NCBI RefSeq assembly: GCF_014636295.1
Contig: NZ_BMEC01000009.1
Coordinates: 1 to 64,000 of the forward strand
Reading direction: 5' to 3'
DNA length: 64,000 nucleotides
From: Marivirga lumbricoides
GTDB taxonomy: Bacteria > Bacteroidota > Bacteroidia > Cytophagales > Cyclobacteriaceae
Shown here piece after piece: positions 43,801-52,036 of the stretch (position 1 is the first letter of the stretch; every line of letters starts with the position of its first letter). Under the pieces are notes generated by a model. The model saw nothing but the letters and a program-made list of their open reading frames with translations. It was not told where the DNA came from and searched no databases. A program made the translations under genes and the position numbers.

Positions 43801-44729
43801 GGTACTCCTTCTTTTTCCAAAGTCTTTGGACCACACGTATTGGTAGAAACAATTGGTTCATTTGGTTCAGCTACATCAATAATCTCAACTACGATGGAGG
43901 ATGACCCTATACTCCAGCAACCTGTGCTTGGATTATAAGCCCTAAGGTAATAAGTACCAGACTCTTGAGCCAAACCTACTTCACTATTGCTCATACTTTT
44001 ACCATTCGGATTTGTGCCTTGCCAATACCAAATAATCCCATCCGGAGGGTTTTCATGAAATAAAGCTTTAGAGCCACAAACATCTTCAGAGGCTGTAGGT
44101 TCAGTAGGATTACTAGGGGGGGCGTAAACATTATTCACAGTAAAAGACCTTGTGGTAATACCCCAACAAGATAATCCAACATTATATGGTCTAACAAAAT
44201 AAGTGCCCTCTGAAGTTATATTAATGCTATTCGAAAAATTTGATGTATTTGTACCACTTGAGGAAGTTTGCCAATACCATTTAACCCCATTTGGCGGACT
44301 TCCTTGGTATGACAACTTTCTAGGAGCACATTCATTTTGATCAATTGAAAAACTTAAATTAGGTGTTTCTGCACAGCTATTAACTCCAATTTCTATTATA
44401 CTGTAATAATAAACTCCTCCAGCATTATATTCATATAAGAGAGAACCTGAGCCGTTCCATTTTATAACATTATAATTAACACCCGAAGTAACAGAATTAC
44501 CACCATATAAAGTCCATGAGTGTGTTCCATTGGCAGGAGGCGATACGATTGCACCATTATATTTCCATTCTAATTCATAACTATAATAGTCAGTCGTATT
44601 TACTTGTGTTTCTCCCACTATAGAGAGTGTATAGCCATTCTGGGAATATAATTTTGATGAGAAAAACAAGATGACATTGAAAATTATGAACATCAGTGTA
44701 AATAGATGGAAGCACAGTTTTTTTAACAT
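37875..44729 (-). CDS. Giant Fn3-DUF6443-RHS protein with unique C-terminal tail
   Basis: A 2284-residue exported protein. After a signal sequence (about 1-29) come PKD/Ig-like repeats with a recurring 'GxKWYWQ...GTYYLR' motif (about 110-370), fibronectin type III domains (about 370-650), DUF6443 (about 690-830) and RHS/YD repeats with two inserted segments. The RHS core YDPALGRWWQIDPL...NNPIRYMDLLGLD ends near residue 2083. The last 201 residues (coded at 37878-38480) differ in composition and match no toxin I know. RHS shells encapsulate toxic C-terminal domains, so this tail is a candidate effector. It is co-directional with the gene before it and the lipoprotein after it. Confidence 0.85.
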   Translation of the reverse strand: MLKKLCFHLFTLMFIIFNVILFFSSKLYSQNGYTLSIVGETQVNTTDYYSYELEWKYNGAIVSPPANGTHSWTLYGGNSVTSGVNYNVIKWNGSGSLLYEYNAGGVYYYSIIEIGVNSCAETPNLSFSIDQNECAPRKLSYQGSPPNGVKWYWQTSSSGTNTSNFSNSINITSEGTYFVRPYNVGLSCWGITTRSFTVNNVYAPPSNPTEPTASEDVCGSKALFHENPPDGIIWYWQGTNPNGKSMSNSEVGLAQESGTYYLRAYNPSTGCWSIGSSSIVVEIIDVAEPNEPIVSTNTCGPKTLEKEGVPQNGEKWYWQGKNANGTDYTSNDAKNANYEVTETGTYYLRSRSQEGCWGKATGKYVEVYIPSAPEAPTVISFDNVTQSSFTAIWNEVLYANSYNVLISENEEFATILASKEVLSTNVTFTNLQPGKTYYCRVKAYKDCISSNSNLESSITLVPPAPLAQNPSNINSTYFEVNWDESLGAEEYFFDIATDPNFNNFVYQNIITTANDGFSGDPLGSITVYDNINLYQNSYYYRIRAANSNGTSNNSETIKVFQFPVPPIANQPNFIDYNSFIATWADENNFENQEYIIQLSTSKTFNNIISQVITASDEYNFNNLSSGFDYYYRVATKNSTSISEFSNVVKVLTSTNYNFIKEKIIKKSGITDESEINGLLNHENLTRTEYYDGFHRPILKVFEHFNPNFFDRVQLTKYDDFGRVSKSYLPFLSNNSENIFHQTESQQLSFYKSLENNVATTDYPYSEISYEPSPLNRPVAQYAPGEDWAKEQGNVPVTTDYLISTTADNVKRFTIDNGQLTKSTPYGNGAFEKLLVTDENGNQSATFTDAFGKTLLKRNYGEGSDQFDTYYIYDIYDNLRFVIQPEAARQITGTSGTVDSNLLKQFAFQYHYDGRNRMIWKKVPGAEPVIMIYDDRDRLVLTQDGEQKKVNKFSFTKYDALNRPIMTGEKVITTPVATIRNNLTGTGWTSDPYETTGGNLFSYTNNSYPSVSEADIYTVTYYDNYDFRSAAEMDDSDYDYSANGVANEFAQNNLVKGQVTGSLTRVLGTEEMLGSINYYDERYRLVQNISQQPGAKLISTNNGYDFVGNLIARKEGGINELQPVIWSGMVGVFANDDNQLVKNTETSWDNAGAHSQGYLEPNEDGYVRFLEDVGFTSTNRKMIGLSTDNTTQNYKDITYALQIASDGKVKIWHNGSNVYISESGYTRGDYFEIGRYNGKIYFEQNGRLLYEITADASEKLRVDASIYHSQAFISQVKSTFSERDDNKKLIISENFTYDHADRLMEMYHEVSKPVKWESLTGLDTDYNQDLVHTGNEGYENSGAYSLQKLEVSKNGFFRVTIEAVDRYLIGLNDNPVNTGYTDMDYAIYVAGNGQLYIYENGGRKTNAGLAYYQIGDHVSIVKIGDRIHYQHNGQIFFTSTKTVVTDLFPDVTTYYVGGKISNATVSNTGSQLMVSNEYNELGELITKNLHATTSSIGGTQGGHNFAQSVDYRYNIRGWLERINHADLSADNANEATDLFGMELGYTDNFGMAAAPQYNGNIAAVKWGSKRNDMTETETVLQNAYGYAYDRLNRITEANYFEGPGHTPSQKYQLRINEYDYNGNIKQLERRDITGNRMDNLQYQYWSSNQVQWVKDYSTNEAGFRDGNPSGIDYSYDDNGNMISDKNKEISTISYNYLNLPEEVTFDNGNQIRYIYDASGIKHRQEVYEGNALIKATDYIGSLIVENDVLQFIQTAEGRIVPQEVDGEEKNEYQYHLKDHLGNVRTTFAVRDDEYATDFETASNPYFDNYDQVTKLASALKRSGNTSHRLAGGSNETVGLMKSLYVSKGDKVKAEVYGKYIAATNQDDAINTGALITALVNMLSGGAVTGEGNVVSDNLTSSYTSAAIADNSNEQSPRAYLNYIMLDKHFNYLNSGFDRLSTSAEDPGDGSGTHQKLSFEEILIDQDGYLIVFLSNESQQTVEVFWDDFRVDHHHNAVLQADDYYPFGLTFNSYQRSYSKANNFKYNGIENIPDFDLNINMYTFRTYDPALGRWWQIDPLYKHFESPYATVTNNPIRYMDLLGLDTLRTTDAGFDWKNVKNDDVVIDQHVMAEVQVNGTNQRSSSWLTSFFPYQTVVHRDPNSSYGPDPDVKSFDPNKTTISIDLSALDFILFLLNKSNPFKISNSKRKKDATDSRSTGKTSNDIKPKDPSIKGIKALQEAMSESNESQKGASPYDTVSAKTRLGNTWDNNLKRVDSVKLNGEFIKLIQTPINVYGQIIGSPSDLK

Positions 44730-44745
44730 ACTATTAAATATTTTA

Positions 44746-45993
44746 CTAGTTAATTATCAAATTAACCCTTACCCCCCACCTGGTTTCTGAGGGTTTTGTA
44801 TAATCAGGGGGAACTATATTATACAATACCTGTGTCTGGCCTTTCAGCTTTTTGTATATTTTGTATTCTATGCCCATGCCCAACCAGCCTTTGGGCTGTA
44901 GCGGATTCAGATCGTACCAGTCCTTTCTTAGCTCTTCGCTTTTGGTAGCATAGGGCTGCTCAAATTCCATATGGGCAAAAATGTTTTTGTAAAACTTGTA
45001 CTGGCTGAACACTCTGTAAGAGATTTCCCTGTTGAATTTGGCTGCCAGTGAATCTTTGTGGTACACTAAAATATCTGCTGTGCCGCTTAAGCCAACCGAC
45101 CATTTATTCGTGAATTTATAAGCCACTAGTGGAGCGGTTTTTAAGAGCAGCCCGTTCATCCATTTGGCTTCCAGACCAAGTCCAAATTGCCAGCGATCTA
45201 CAGGCCTTTTATCCAGCTCAGTCAGCACAGGCCCGTTCGGGTTCATCAGGTTTACTTTGCTGTACTTTTGCTTCATCCCTTCCATACCCTTCAATGCAGA
45301 TTGAATCTTATCGGCATGCCCGCCTAACTTTTCTGCTATTTGCCGGGAGGCTGCCACTTTGGAAGGATCCCATTCTACTGACTTGCCACTTCCTAATTCG
45401 GAGCCTAGATCTCCTTCAGCTTGTAAATCATTGAGTTCTTTAAATTCATCCACATGCTCCACCAGCAAAGCTTCGGATTTTTTTTCCAATGCTTCATAGT
45501 TGCCACTATCCAATTGCGCTTTTACCTGCTTCGTTTCTTTTAAGGGAGTAGCTATCAATGGTTTTTCAAGGAGCTGGCCTTTTAAGGTACCTGCTGCAGA
45601 AGGCAAATGAATACTTTCAGCAGGGAGTTGCAGCTTCGCTACACTTTCTGTGGGGAAAGAGACGCCTTTTAGTTCCGCTAAATCTTTTTTTCCAACAGGC
45701 ATTAGCTTTTGGGTTCTCCTGAAAGAGCTGTCATCCGCGAAAGAAAGTGAATCAGTGACCACAGAAATATTTTTGTTGATCGAGTCACTTAATGAATGGA
45801 GGGAAGTATCTATGGGCTGACCGGGCTTTTTAATTTCTCTGGAAAGGCTATCTACAGAATGAAAGAGGCTATCGGACTTTTCAGCAGTAACCTGCGCATG
45901 CAGAGGCTGAATCAGCCAAAACATTACAAGACTTATAAGAAGATGCTTTAAAGCGAAGGATGGAAAAGAAGGGTAATTTTTTGACTGAAACAT
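44746..45993 (-). CDS. Outer-membrane-type protein upstream of the RHS gene
   Basis: A 415-residue protein with a signal peptide (about 16-34, ending LHAQ). A long Ser/Leu/Lys-rich helical middle follows (about 40-265, likely extended or coiled), then a C-terminal ~130-residue beta-barrel-like domain (WQFGLGLEAKWMNGLLLKTAPLVAYKF...GWLGMGIEYKIYKKL...WGVRVNLIIN). I do not recognise the family. It ends 16 nt before the giant RHS gene and probably shares its transcript, so a part in export or surface anchoring of the RHS protein is a reasonable guess. Confidence 0.6.
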   Translation of the reverse strand: MFQSKNYPSFPSFALKHLLISLVMFWLIQPLHAQVTAEKSDSLFHSVDSLSREIKKPGQPIDTSLHSLSDSINKNISVVTDSLSFADDSSFRRTQKLMPVGKKDLAELKGVSFPTESVAKLQLPAESIHLPSAAGTLKGQLLEKPLIATPLKETKQVKAQLDSGNYEALEKKSEALLVEHVDEFKELNDLQAEGDLGSELGSGKSVEWDPSKVAASRQIAEKLGGHADKIQSALKGMEGMKQKYSKVNLMNPNGPVLTELDKRPVDRWQFGLGLEAKWMNGLLLKTAPLVAYKFTNKWSVGLSGTADILVYHKDSLAAKFNREISYRVFSQYKFYKNIFAHMEFEQPYATKSEELRKDWYDLNPLQPKGWLGMGIEYKIYKKLKGQTQVLYNIVPPDYTKPSETRWGVRVNLIIN

Positions 45994-46860
45994 TCTTTGC
46001 TTTTTACCGTAGCAAGTTTTTTTCTTTAAACATAGGAATATTTTCTTAGAAGCTCCAAAATATCACTAAAGAAATATTCGCTATCTGAGAAAATCTTACA
46101 TTACTTACATACTTCTTTATAGCATATAATTCACCTAACACGTAAATTTAAAGGACTTAAAAAGACTTGTAAGCAATCCCGTAAACCGCCAATTGCCGGT
46201 TGTTGACACCCTTCTCTTTAAAGAAGAGAAGGGAAAATTGAATAGAATCATTTAACAATAAAATATTAAAAAGCACTTATCCTCATATAATCAATCTTTA
46301 TTCAATACCTCTCTCCCAATCGTCCCCTAAGACGAAAGCGCGCGCGGATAAAAATCCGGACTGCGTTGAGTGCTGCGGCTGTTCGCCAGCTGGCGAATTG
46401 ATTTTTCCCATAAGGGTGCCTTTGGCGTTGTTTCTTTTGTCTCAAGTCATCACAGCCTTGGAACTGAACCTCAAGGGAAATAACAAACCTTTTGATGCAG
46501 CAGAAAATAGTGGTAAAGCCAAAGTTTTCCTGCTGATTTAAATCTGTGCGGTTGTCCCAGCCAGCTGGCTGGGACTACAGGGGTGTTTTTCGAGATAGAA
46601 TAGTTTTCCATTGAAGGAAATCAAGTCTTGTTATATAGCAGACAAAAGAATAAAATCAGAATACCTATGCCGTCCACTAACCCTTCTAAACAAGCCAATC
46701 AAGAGTTAAGAACCATTTTACGGCTACACACCTGCTGAGAGTTCTTCTTAATGCAAACATTTAGATAGTACCTTACATTACACAACAGGAACTAAAAACT
46801 GATTTTTTAACTATATTTAACATATTTTAACAAAATTTGTAGAAAATTCCTGATAAGTAA
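45994..46860. other. 867-nt intergenic region with repeat copy B
   Basis: The first 300 nt are AT-rich and featureless. CGAAAGCGCGCGCGG (46333-46347) with a CGGAT-AAAA-ATCCG hairpin leads into repeat copy B (46382-46640). The last 220 nt before the receptor gene hold no clear TAnnTTTG element. No gene is seen. Confidence 0.5.
46382..46640 (-). repeat. Copy B of the structured dispersed repeat, inverted
   Basis: The reverse complement aligns with 27731-27992, identical over 56 nt (46582-46637). It carries a 22-bp perfect palindrome centred on AGCT (46554-46575) where copy A has GTCCCC-TCCA-GGGGAC. It ends in the 16-bp palindrome TTCGCCAGCTGGCGAA (46382-46397), where partial copy C has TCCGCCAGCTGGCGGA. 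Confidence 0.75.
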
Positions 46861-48702
46861 ATGCTTTTTAACCTGATTTTCTGTTTCTCGCTCCTTTTTC
46901 AGCAAAACACGCTGACTATACTTCCCGGGCAGGCAGAAACAATTTTAAGTATTAATGAGCTCTACTATTTTGAAGACAGCACCAACCAAATCAACTTAGA
47001 AACTATTCAAAGCCAGGCTTTTCAGTCCAGGTTCATCCACTCGCCCCGGTTTAAACCGGAAGATTATGATAGAAATTCTACCTATTGGGTAAGGCTCAAA
47101 CTATCACTCCCGGAGCAGAAAGAAAATTATGTGCTGGAATTTTATGATCAAACGATTGATTCCATCAACGCCTACATCAGCCAAAACGGGCAGGAATTTG
47201 AAATGGTAAAACTGGGCGATGCCTATCCATTCAGTGATAAAAGTCTTAAACATAAAAATTTTGACATCCTATTAAGTAGCGGTTCAGATTATATATGTTA
47301 TTTCAAAATCAATAATTCCCAATATGCCGATATCCGCATAGCCATTAAAAAGATAGACAGGTTTATCCAGTACAGCCTTAGCGAGTACATGATCTATGGC
47401 ATCTTCTACGGAATGATTATCATCATCTCTCTATACAACATCCTCATCTTTCTGGCGATTAAAGAAAAGAAGTACCTCTACTATACCCTGTATATTTTAA
47501 GTGTAGGCCTTTACGCCATGTGCATTGATGGCATTGCCTATCAGTATATTTGGCCCAATCAACCTGAATGGAACCAGAAAGCCTACGGAGTGGCTCTATT
47601 TTCCATCATATTTTGGTCTATCCTGTTTTCAAAAATTTTCCTTAACACCAAGGTAAGATCGCCCAGGCTGCATAAGATTATTCACCTAGTATTAATCTTA
47701 AGAATTCTTCTGTTTTTGGCAGCCCTGTTTATTGACAATTCCTTGTTTCGCTTAAGAAACATCGAAATCATTCCATTATCGCTTATATTCCTGGCGGGTA
47801 TCCTGGTACTAATTAGGGGCTACCAACCTGCACGATTTTTCGTAGTAGCCTACGGTTTTTTATTTGTAGGCTTTCTGCTGAAAGCGCTGCTGATGCAGTC
47901 CATCATTCCTTTTAATATTCTTACTTATTATAGCCTGCATCTTTGTTTTATCCTGGAAATGCTTTTCCTGACTTTTGCACTATCGGACAGGGTACGTATC
48001 TTAAAGGACAACAGAGACAAAGCCTTGAAACGAATTGTGCAGCAACATGAAGAAAACTCTAAGGTCATCAACCGGATTAATAAGGAGTTGGAGCAAAAAG
48101 TAGAGCAAAGAACAGAGGACTTGCGCATTAAAAACCAGCAATTGGAGGAATCCAACCATACCATTATCAGGCAATCGCGGGAAATAGCAGAAATTAACTC
48201 TATGCTTGACCTGGACAATTGGCGATTGAAAAACAATTTAAAAAAGGTACAGAAAGAAAGGCTGCTCAAAAGAAACCTGACTTATGCTGAATTTCTTGAG
48301 ATTTTCAAAAGCAAGGAGTGGTGCCTTGATATATTAGCTGCTTTTAAATGGAGAAAAGATTACCATTGCCAGAAATGCAACAATGAAAAGTATATTGAAG
48401 ACAGCAGCACCTATGCCAGAAGATGTACAAAATGTGGCTATAATGAAAGCCCAACAGCCTTTACTATTTTCAAAGGCATCAAATTTCCGCTTCCCAAAGC
48501 TTTGTTTATAGTGTACTCCTACCTGAACGAGGAAAACCATACGCTTGATGAAATGGCCAATATTCTGGAAATGAGAAGAAATACCGTATGGCAATTCAAG
48601 CACAAAATTGAAGATGAAGTCTCTAAAAACGGAAAAACTTATTTAAACGAGCTACTTCATTTCGGTTATGAAAGGTCAATAAACTTCATTGACATTCAAT
48701 AA
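46861..48702 (+). CDS. 7TM-DISM receptor with coiled coil and IS1595-type transposase zinc ribbon
   Basis: A 613-residue sensor. Residues about 20-165 form an extracellular 7TMR-DISMED2-like domain (STYWVRLKLSLP...YVLEFYDQTIDSI), preceded by a short signal. Seven helices follow (about 175-375), then a coiled coil (380-470) of the kind that normally leads into a kinase or GGDEF domain. Instead the C-terminus has a zinc ribbon (Cys503, Cys506, Cys522, Cys525) and SPTAFTIFKGIKFPL...YSYLNEENHTLDEMANILEMRRNTVWQFKHKI. That closely follows the N-terminal zinc ribbon plus helix-turn-helix of IS1595 transposases. No DDE catalytic domain is present. It probably links an outside signal to DNA or protein binding. 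It lies upstream of the SusCD locus, which it may control. Confidence 0.8.
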   Translation: MLFNLIFCFSLLFQQNTLTILPGQAETILSINELYYFEDSTNQINLETIQSQAFQSRFIHSPRFKPEDYDRNSTYWVRLKLSLPEQKENYVLEFYDQTIDSINAYISQNGQEFEMVKLGDAYPFSDKSLKHKNFDILLSSGSDYICYFKINNSQYADIRIAIKKIDRFIQYSLSEYMIYGIFYGMIIIISLYNILIFLAIKEKKYLYYTLYILSVGLYAMCIDGIAYQYIWPNQPEWNQKAYGVALFSIIFWSILFSKIFLNTKVRSPRLHKIIHLVLILRILLFLAALFIDNSLFRLRNIEIIPLSLIFLAGILVLIRGYQPARFFVVAYGFLFVGFLLKALLMQSIIPFNILTYYSLHLCFILEMLFLTFALSDRVRILKDNRDKALKRIVQQHEENSKVINRINKELEQKVEQRTEDLRIKNQQLEESNHTIIRQSREIAEINSMLDLDNWRLKNNLKKVQKERLLKRNLTYAEFLEIFKSKEWCLDILAAFKWRKDYHCQKCNNEKYIEDSSTYARRCTKCGYNESPTAFTIFKGIKFPLPKALFIVYSYLNEENHTLDEMANILEMRRNTVWQFKHKIEDEVSKNGKTYLNELLHFGYERSINFIDIQ

Positions 48703-49053
48703 TTATATCACTTTTCCAATATTTCAATTTGTACTTTAAAATGTTTTTTTTCCATGACAATAAAAAACATTATTCATTCTTATCAGTATAATAGGTGATT
48801 TATTAATGTTTTTAAAACGTGAAAAACGACTCTTAAAAACATAATCCCTTCAGCTCCAAATTGAATATTTTAAAGTTAATTGCTTTGCCAATATCAAATG
48901 ATTACTCTAATTTCATTTAAAATTCGAGATTATTAATCTATTTCAATCGTTTAAAGTATACATAAATATGAGCGGATCACTCCATTTTTTTTTTTAAGAC
49001 AATGTAGCAATACGTGAATATTTATTGTGACAACAAAAACAATTACAAAACAC
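48703..49053 (+). other. Leader region before the SusC gene
   Basis: AT-rich, with a poly-T tract (about 48985-48996) and no exact TAnnTTTG element. It should contain the promoter of the glycan utilisation locus. Frames that start upstream of 49054 lack a plausible signal peptide. No small gene or structured RNA is recognised. Confidence 0.4.
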
Positions 49054-52026
49054 ATGAAACAAAAAGTACTGATTTTTTTACTCACCCTTTTTACAGTGTC
49101 TTATGGTTATAGCCAAAACACTGTATCTGGTAAAGTGACTGCAAACGATGGTAATGGTATTCAGCCATTACCTGGGGTCTCTATTCAAATAGTAGGCACA
49201 ACTAATGGAGCCGTTACAGATTTAGACGGAAATTATTCTTTAGAAGCTCCTGAAAATGCAGAGTTAAAGTTCTCTTTTATAGGGTATAGCACGCAAACGA
49301 TTCCTGTTAACGGTCGCTCTGTTATTGATGTTGAGATGATGGAGGACATTGCAACACTTTCTGAGGTTGTAGTGGTTGGTTACGGAACTGTAAAGAAAAG
49401 TGATTTAACAGGTTCTGTAAGTTCTATAAAAGGAGAAGAATTAGTAACAGTGCCAACAGTAAACCCTGTAGATGCTTTACAAGGTAAAGTGGCAGGTGTA
49501 CAAATTACGAATTCTTCCGGAGCACCAGGTAGTTCCCCCAATGTAAGAATAAGGGGTGTCGGCACTTCCGGTGACCCATCTCCAATATATGTGGTAGATG
49601 GAGTGATATTAAATGATATTTCCTTTTTGAATTCTAAAGACATAGAATCAATGCAAGTGTTAAAAGATGCTTCTGCATTGGCCATCTATGGAAACAGAGG
49701 AGCGAATGGAGTTATTATTATCACCACTAAATTAGGAAAGAAAGGGGAAGCAGCCTCCATTTCAGTAAATTCTGATTTTGGTATCCAGGTGCAGCAGAAT
49801 AGAATAGACCTTCTAAATGGAAGACAATTTGCAGAAGTAGTGAATGCAATAAATCCTGGAACTTACAACAATCTGGATGTACTACCTAATACCGACTGGC
49901 AAGAATTAATTTTTGAGCCTGCTCCAGTACAAAATCATCAGGTATCAATCTCCGGTGCATCTGAAACAAATCAATATTTCTTCTCATTAGGGTATTTCGA
50001 TCAATCAGGTACTCTTCCTGAATCAAGATATCAAAGGATAACGATGAAGTTAAATGACAAATACTCTCCTAAAGAATATTTTTCATTAGGCACTAACCTT
50101 ACGATTTCTCCTTTCGAGCGAAATAATACAATTAACAATGCTCCTTTTAATGCCTACAGAGCCTGGCCCATTATTGAACCTTACACGGAAAGTGGAGACT
50201 TTAATGTTGTGCCTAGTGTGGGCAATATCTTGGCAGATCTTGCTTACAATACAGATAATGTGACCAGAGGTTTTACTACTGTGGGACAGGTGTATGGAGA
50301 GGTTAATTTTTTAGATGGCTTTAAGTTGAAATCCAGCTTAGGCGTTGAGTTATTTTTAGAAGAGAATGAGTCCTTTGTTCCAGTCTTCGCAGTAGGTCAA
50401 TCTCAACAGCAAAACCCGGAAAGCAGATTCACCAAGAATAACTTCAGAAGATCTTCTATCATTTGGGAAAACACATTAAATTATGATAAGCAGATTGGAA
50501 AAAGCCAAATTAATGCTGTAGTAGGGTATACAGTACAGGAAGTCTCTAATGAAAGGTTTAATATTACTGCTCGTAATTTAATTAGGGATGGAAAAGATTT
50601 CCGATATATCAACCCTGGAAATATTGATCCGGCAACAATAGAAAATGGAATAAGAGACATTAATGATTTCTACAATCAGATTTCCTATTTGGCTCGATTC
50701 AATTATTCCTATGATAATAGATATATAGCTACACTTACTTATAGAAGAGATGGGTCTTCTAAATTCCTAGGAGACAATAAATATGGTGATTTCCCTGCTG
50801 TAGGTTTAGGTTGGAATATTATCAACGAAGATTTTATAAACTTCCCAAATGTAATTACAAATATGAAATTGAGAGGAAGCTGGGGAAGAGTTGGAAACGA
50901 TAAAATAGATTACTTAGCTGCTTATAATGTGGTTAACAATAATTTAAATGGTGTTTTCGGTTCTCCGGAACAGTTATATTTTGGCCAATCAGATGCCGGA
51001 TTTGGAAATCCTGATTTGAGATGGGAGATCGTTGAACAAATTAACATAGGGCTTGAACTCGGTTTTTATCAGGAAAGATTAACTGCAGAGCTAGATTTCT
51101 ACAACAGGGATACTGATGGTTTTTTAGTAAATCTACCTGTACCTGCATACTTAGGCAACGGAACCGACTTAGTTTTCTATAATGCAGGAAAAGTAAGAAA
51201 CAGAGGATTTGAATTTAATATTAACTGGCAGGATGAGATCGGGGATTTCACTTACTATGTGGGATTTAATGGTGCAACACTAAAAAATGAAGTACTGGAA
51301 GTTAGCGGACTGGAAGGTTCTGATGAATTACTTGGAAATATAAACAATAATGTTATTTCCAGAACTGTTGCCGGCTTACCAATTGGCGCTTTTTATGGTT
51401 ACCAGGTAGAAGGAGTATTTCAAAATACAGACGAAATTGCCGGACGCCCCACTTTTGCAGGAACTCAGCCAGGTGATTTAATTTTCGCAGACACTAATGA
51501 TGATGGCGTACTCAATGGAGATGATAGAACCTTTATTGGTTCACCAATACCTGATTTTAACTATGGTATCAACTTAGGAGGTACTTATAAAAGTTTCGGC
51601 TTAGATCTTCTGTTCCAAGGACAAGAAGGAAATGAGATACTTAATTATAAAGAAACCGTAAGACCCGACAGGTATAATTTTGAAGCACATGTTTACGACT
51701 ATTGGAGAGGAGAAGGTACAAGCAACACAGAACCGCGCCCAACTGACGGAGGGAACAACTACAGAGTTTCATCTCAATATATTCAAGACGGGAGTTTCTT
51801 AAGATTGAGAACAGTTACTTTGTCTTATAACTTACCAAGCACTTTAATGGAAAATATCGGGCTTAATACTGCCAGAGTTTACCTTAGAGGAAACAATATT
51901 TTCACAATCACAGATTTTACTGGCTATAACCCTGAAGTACCAGGTGGTACTCTAATAAATGGAGTGGATCAAGGCACATACCCTGTATCTAGTGTATATT
52001 CTGTTGGAGTCAATTTAACTTTTTAA
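49054..52026 (+). CDS. SusC/RagA-family TonB-dependent outer-membrane receptor
   Basis: A 990-residue glycan importer. The signal peptide is residues 1-21 (ending YGYSQ). It is followed by a carboxypeptidase-D regulatory-like domain (NTVSGKVTANDGNG...EDIATLSEVVVVGYGTVKK) with the TonB-box-like region, a plug domain (DLTGSVSSIKGEEL...GANGVIIITTKLG) and a long 22-strand barrel ending YSVGVNLTF. The ATG at 49054 is preferred because it gives a clean signal peptide; an upstream GTG frame adds nine residues. It works with the SusD-like lipoprotein, whose gene starts 10 nt later. Such pairs import oligosaccharides across the outer membrane. Confidence 0.95.
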   Translation: MKQKVLIFLLTLFTVSYGYSQNTVSGKVTANDGNGIQPLPGVSIQIVGTTNGAVTDLDGNYSLEAPENAELKFSFIGYSTQTIPVNGRSVIDVEMMEDIATLSEVVVVGYGTVKKSDLTGSVSSIKGEELVTVPTVNPVDALQGKVAGVQITNSSGAPGSSPNVRIRGVGTSGDPSPIYVVDGVILNDISFLNSKDIESMQVLKDASALAIYGNRGANGVIIITTKLGKKGEAASISVNSDFGIQVQQNRIDLLNGRQFAEVVNAINPGTYNNLDVLPNTDWQELIFEPAPVQNHQVSISGASETNQYFFSLGYFDQSGTLPESRYQRITMKLNDKYSPKEYFSLGTNLTISPFERNNTINNAPFNAYRAWPIIEPYTESGDFNVVPSVGNILADLAYNTDNVTRGFTTVGQVYGEVNFLDGFKLKSSLGVELFLEENESFVPVFAVGQSQQQNPESRFTKNNFRRSSIIWENTLNYDKQIGKSQINAVVGYTVQEVSNERFNITARNLIRDGKDFRYINPGNIDPATIENGIRDINDFYNQISYLARFNYSYDNRYIATLTYRRDGSSKFLGDNKYGDFPAVGLGWNIINEDFINFPNVITNMKLRGSWGRVGNDKIDYLAAYNVVNNNLNGVFGSPEQLYFGQSDAGFGNPDLRWEIVEQINIGLELGFYQERLTAELDFYNRDTDGFLVNLPVPAYLGNGTDLVFYNAGKVRNRGFEFNINWQDEIGDFTYYVGFNGATLKNEVLEVSGLEGSDELLGNINNNVISRTVAGLPIGAFYGYQVEGVFQNTDEIAGRPTFAGTQPGDLIFADTNDDGVLNGDDRTFIGSPIPDFNYGINLGGTYKSFGLDLLFQGQEGNEILNYKETVRPDRYNFEAHVYDYWRGEGTSNTEPRPTDGGNNYRVSSQYIQDGSFLRLRTVTLSYNLPSTLMENIGLNTARVYLRGNNIFTITDFTGYNPEVPGGTLINGVDQGTYPVSSVYSVGVNLTF

Positions 52027-52036
52027 TTAAAATCAC

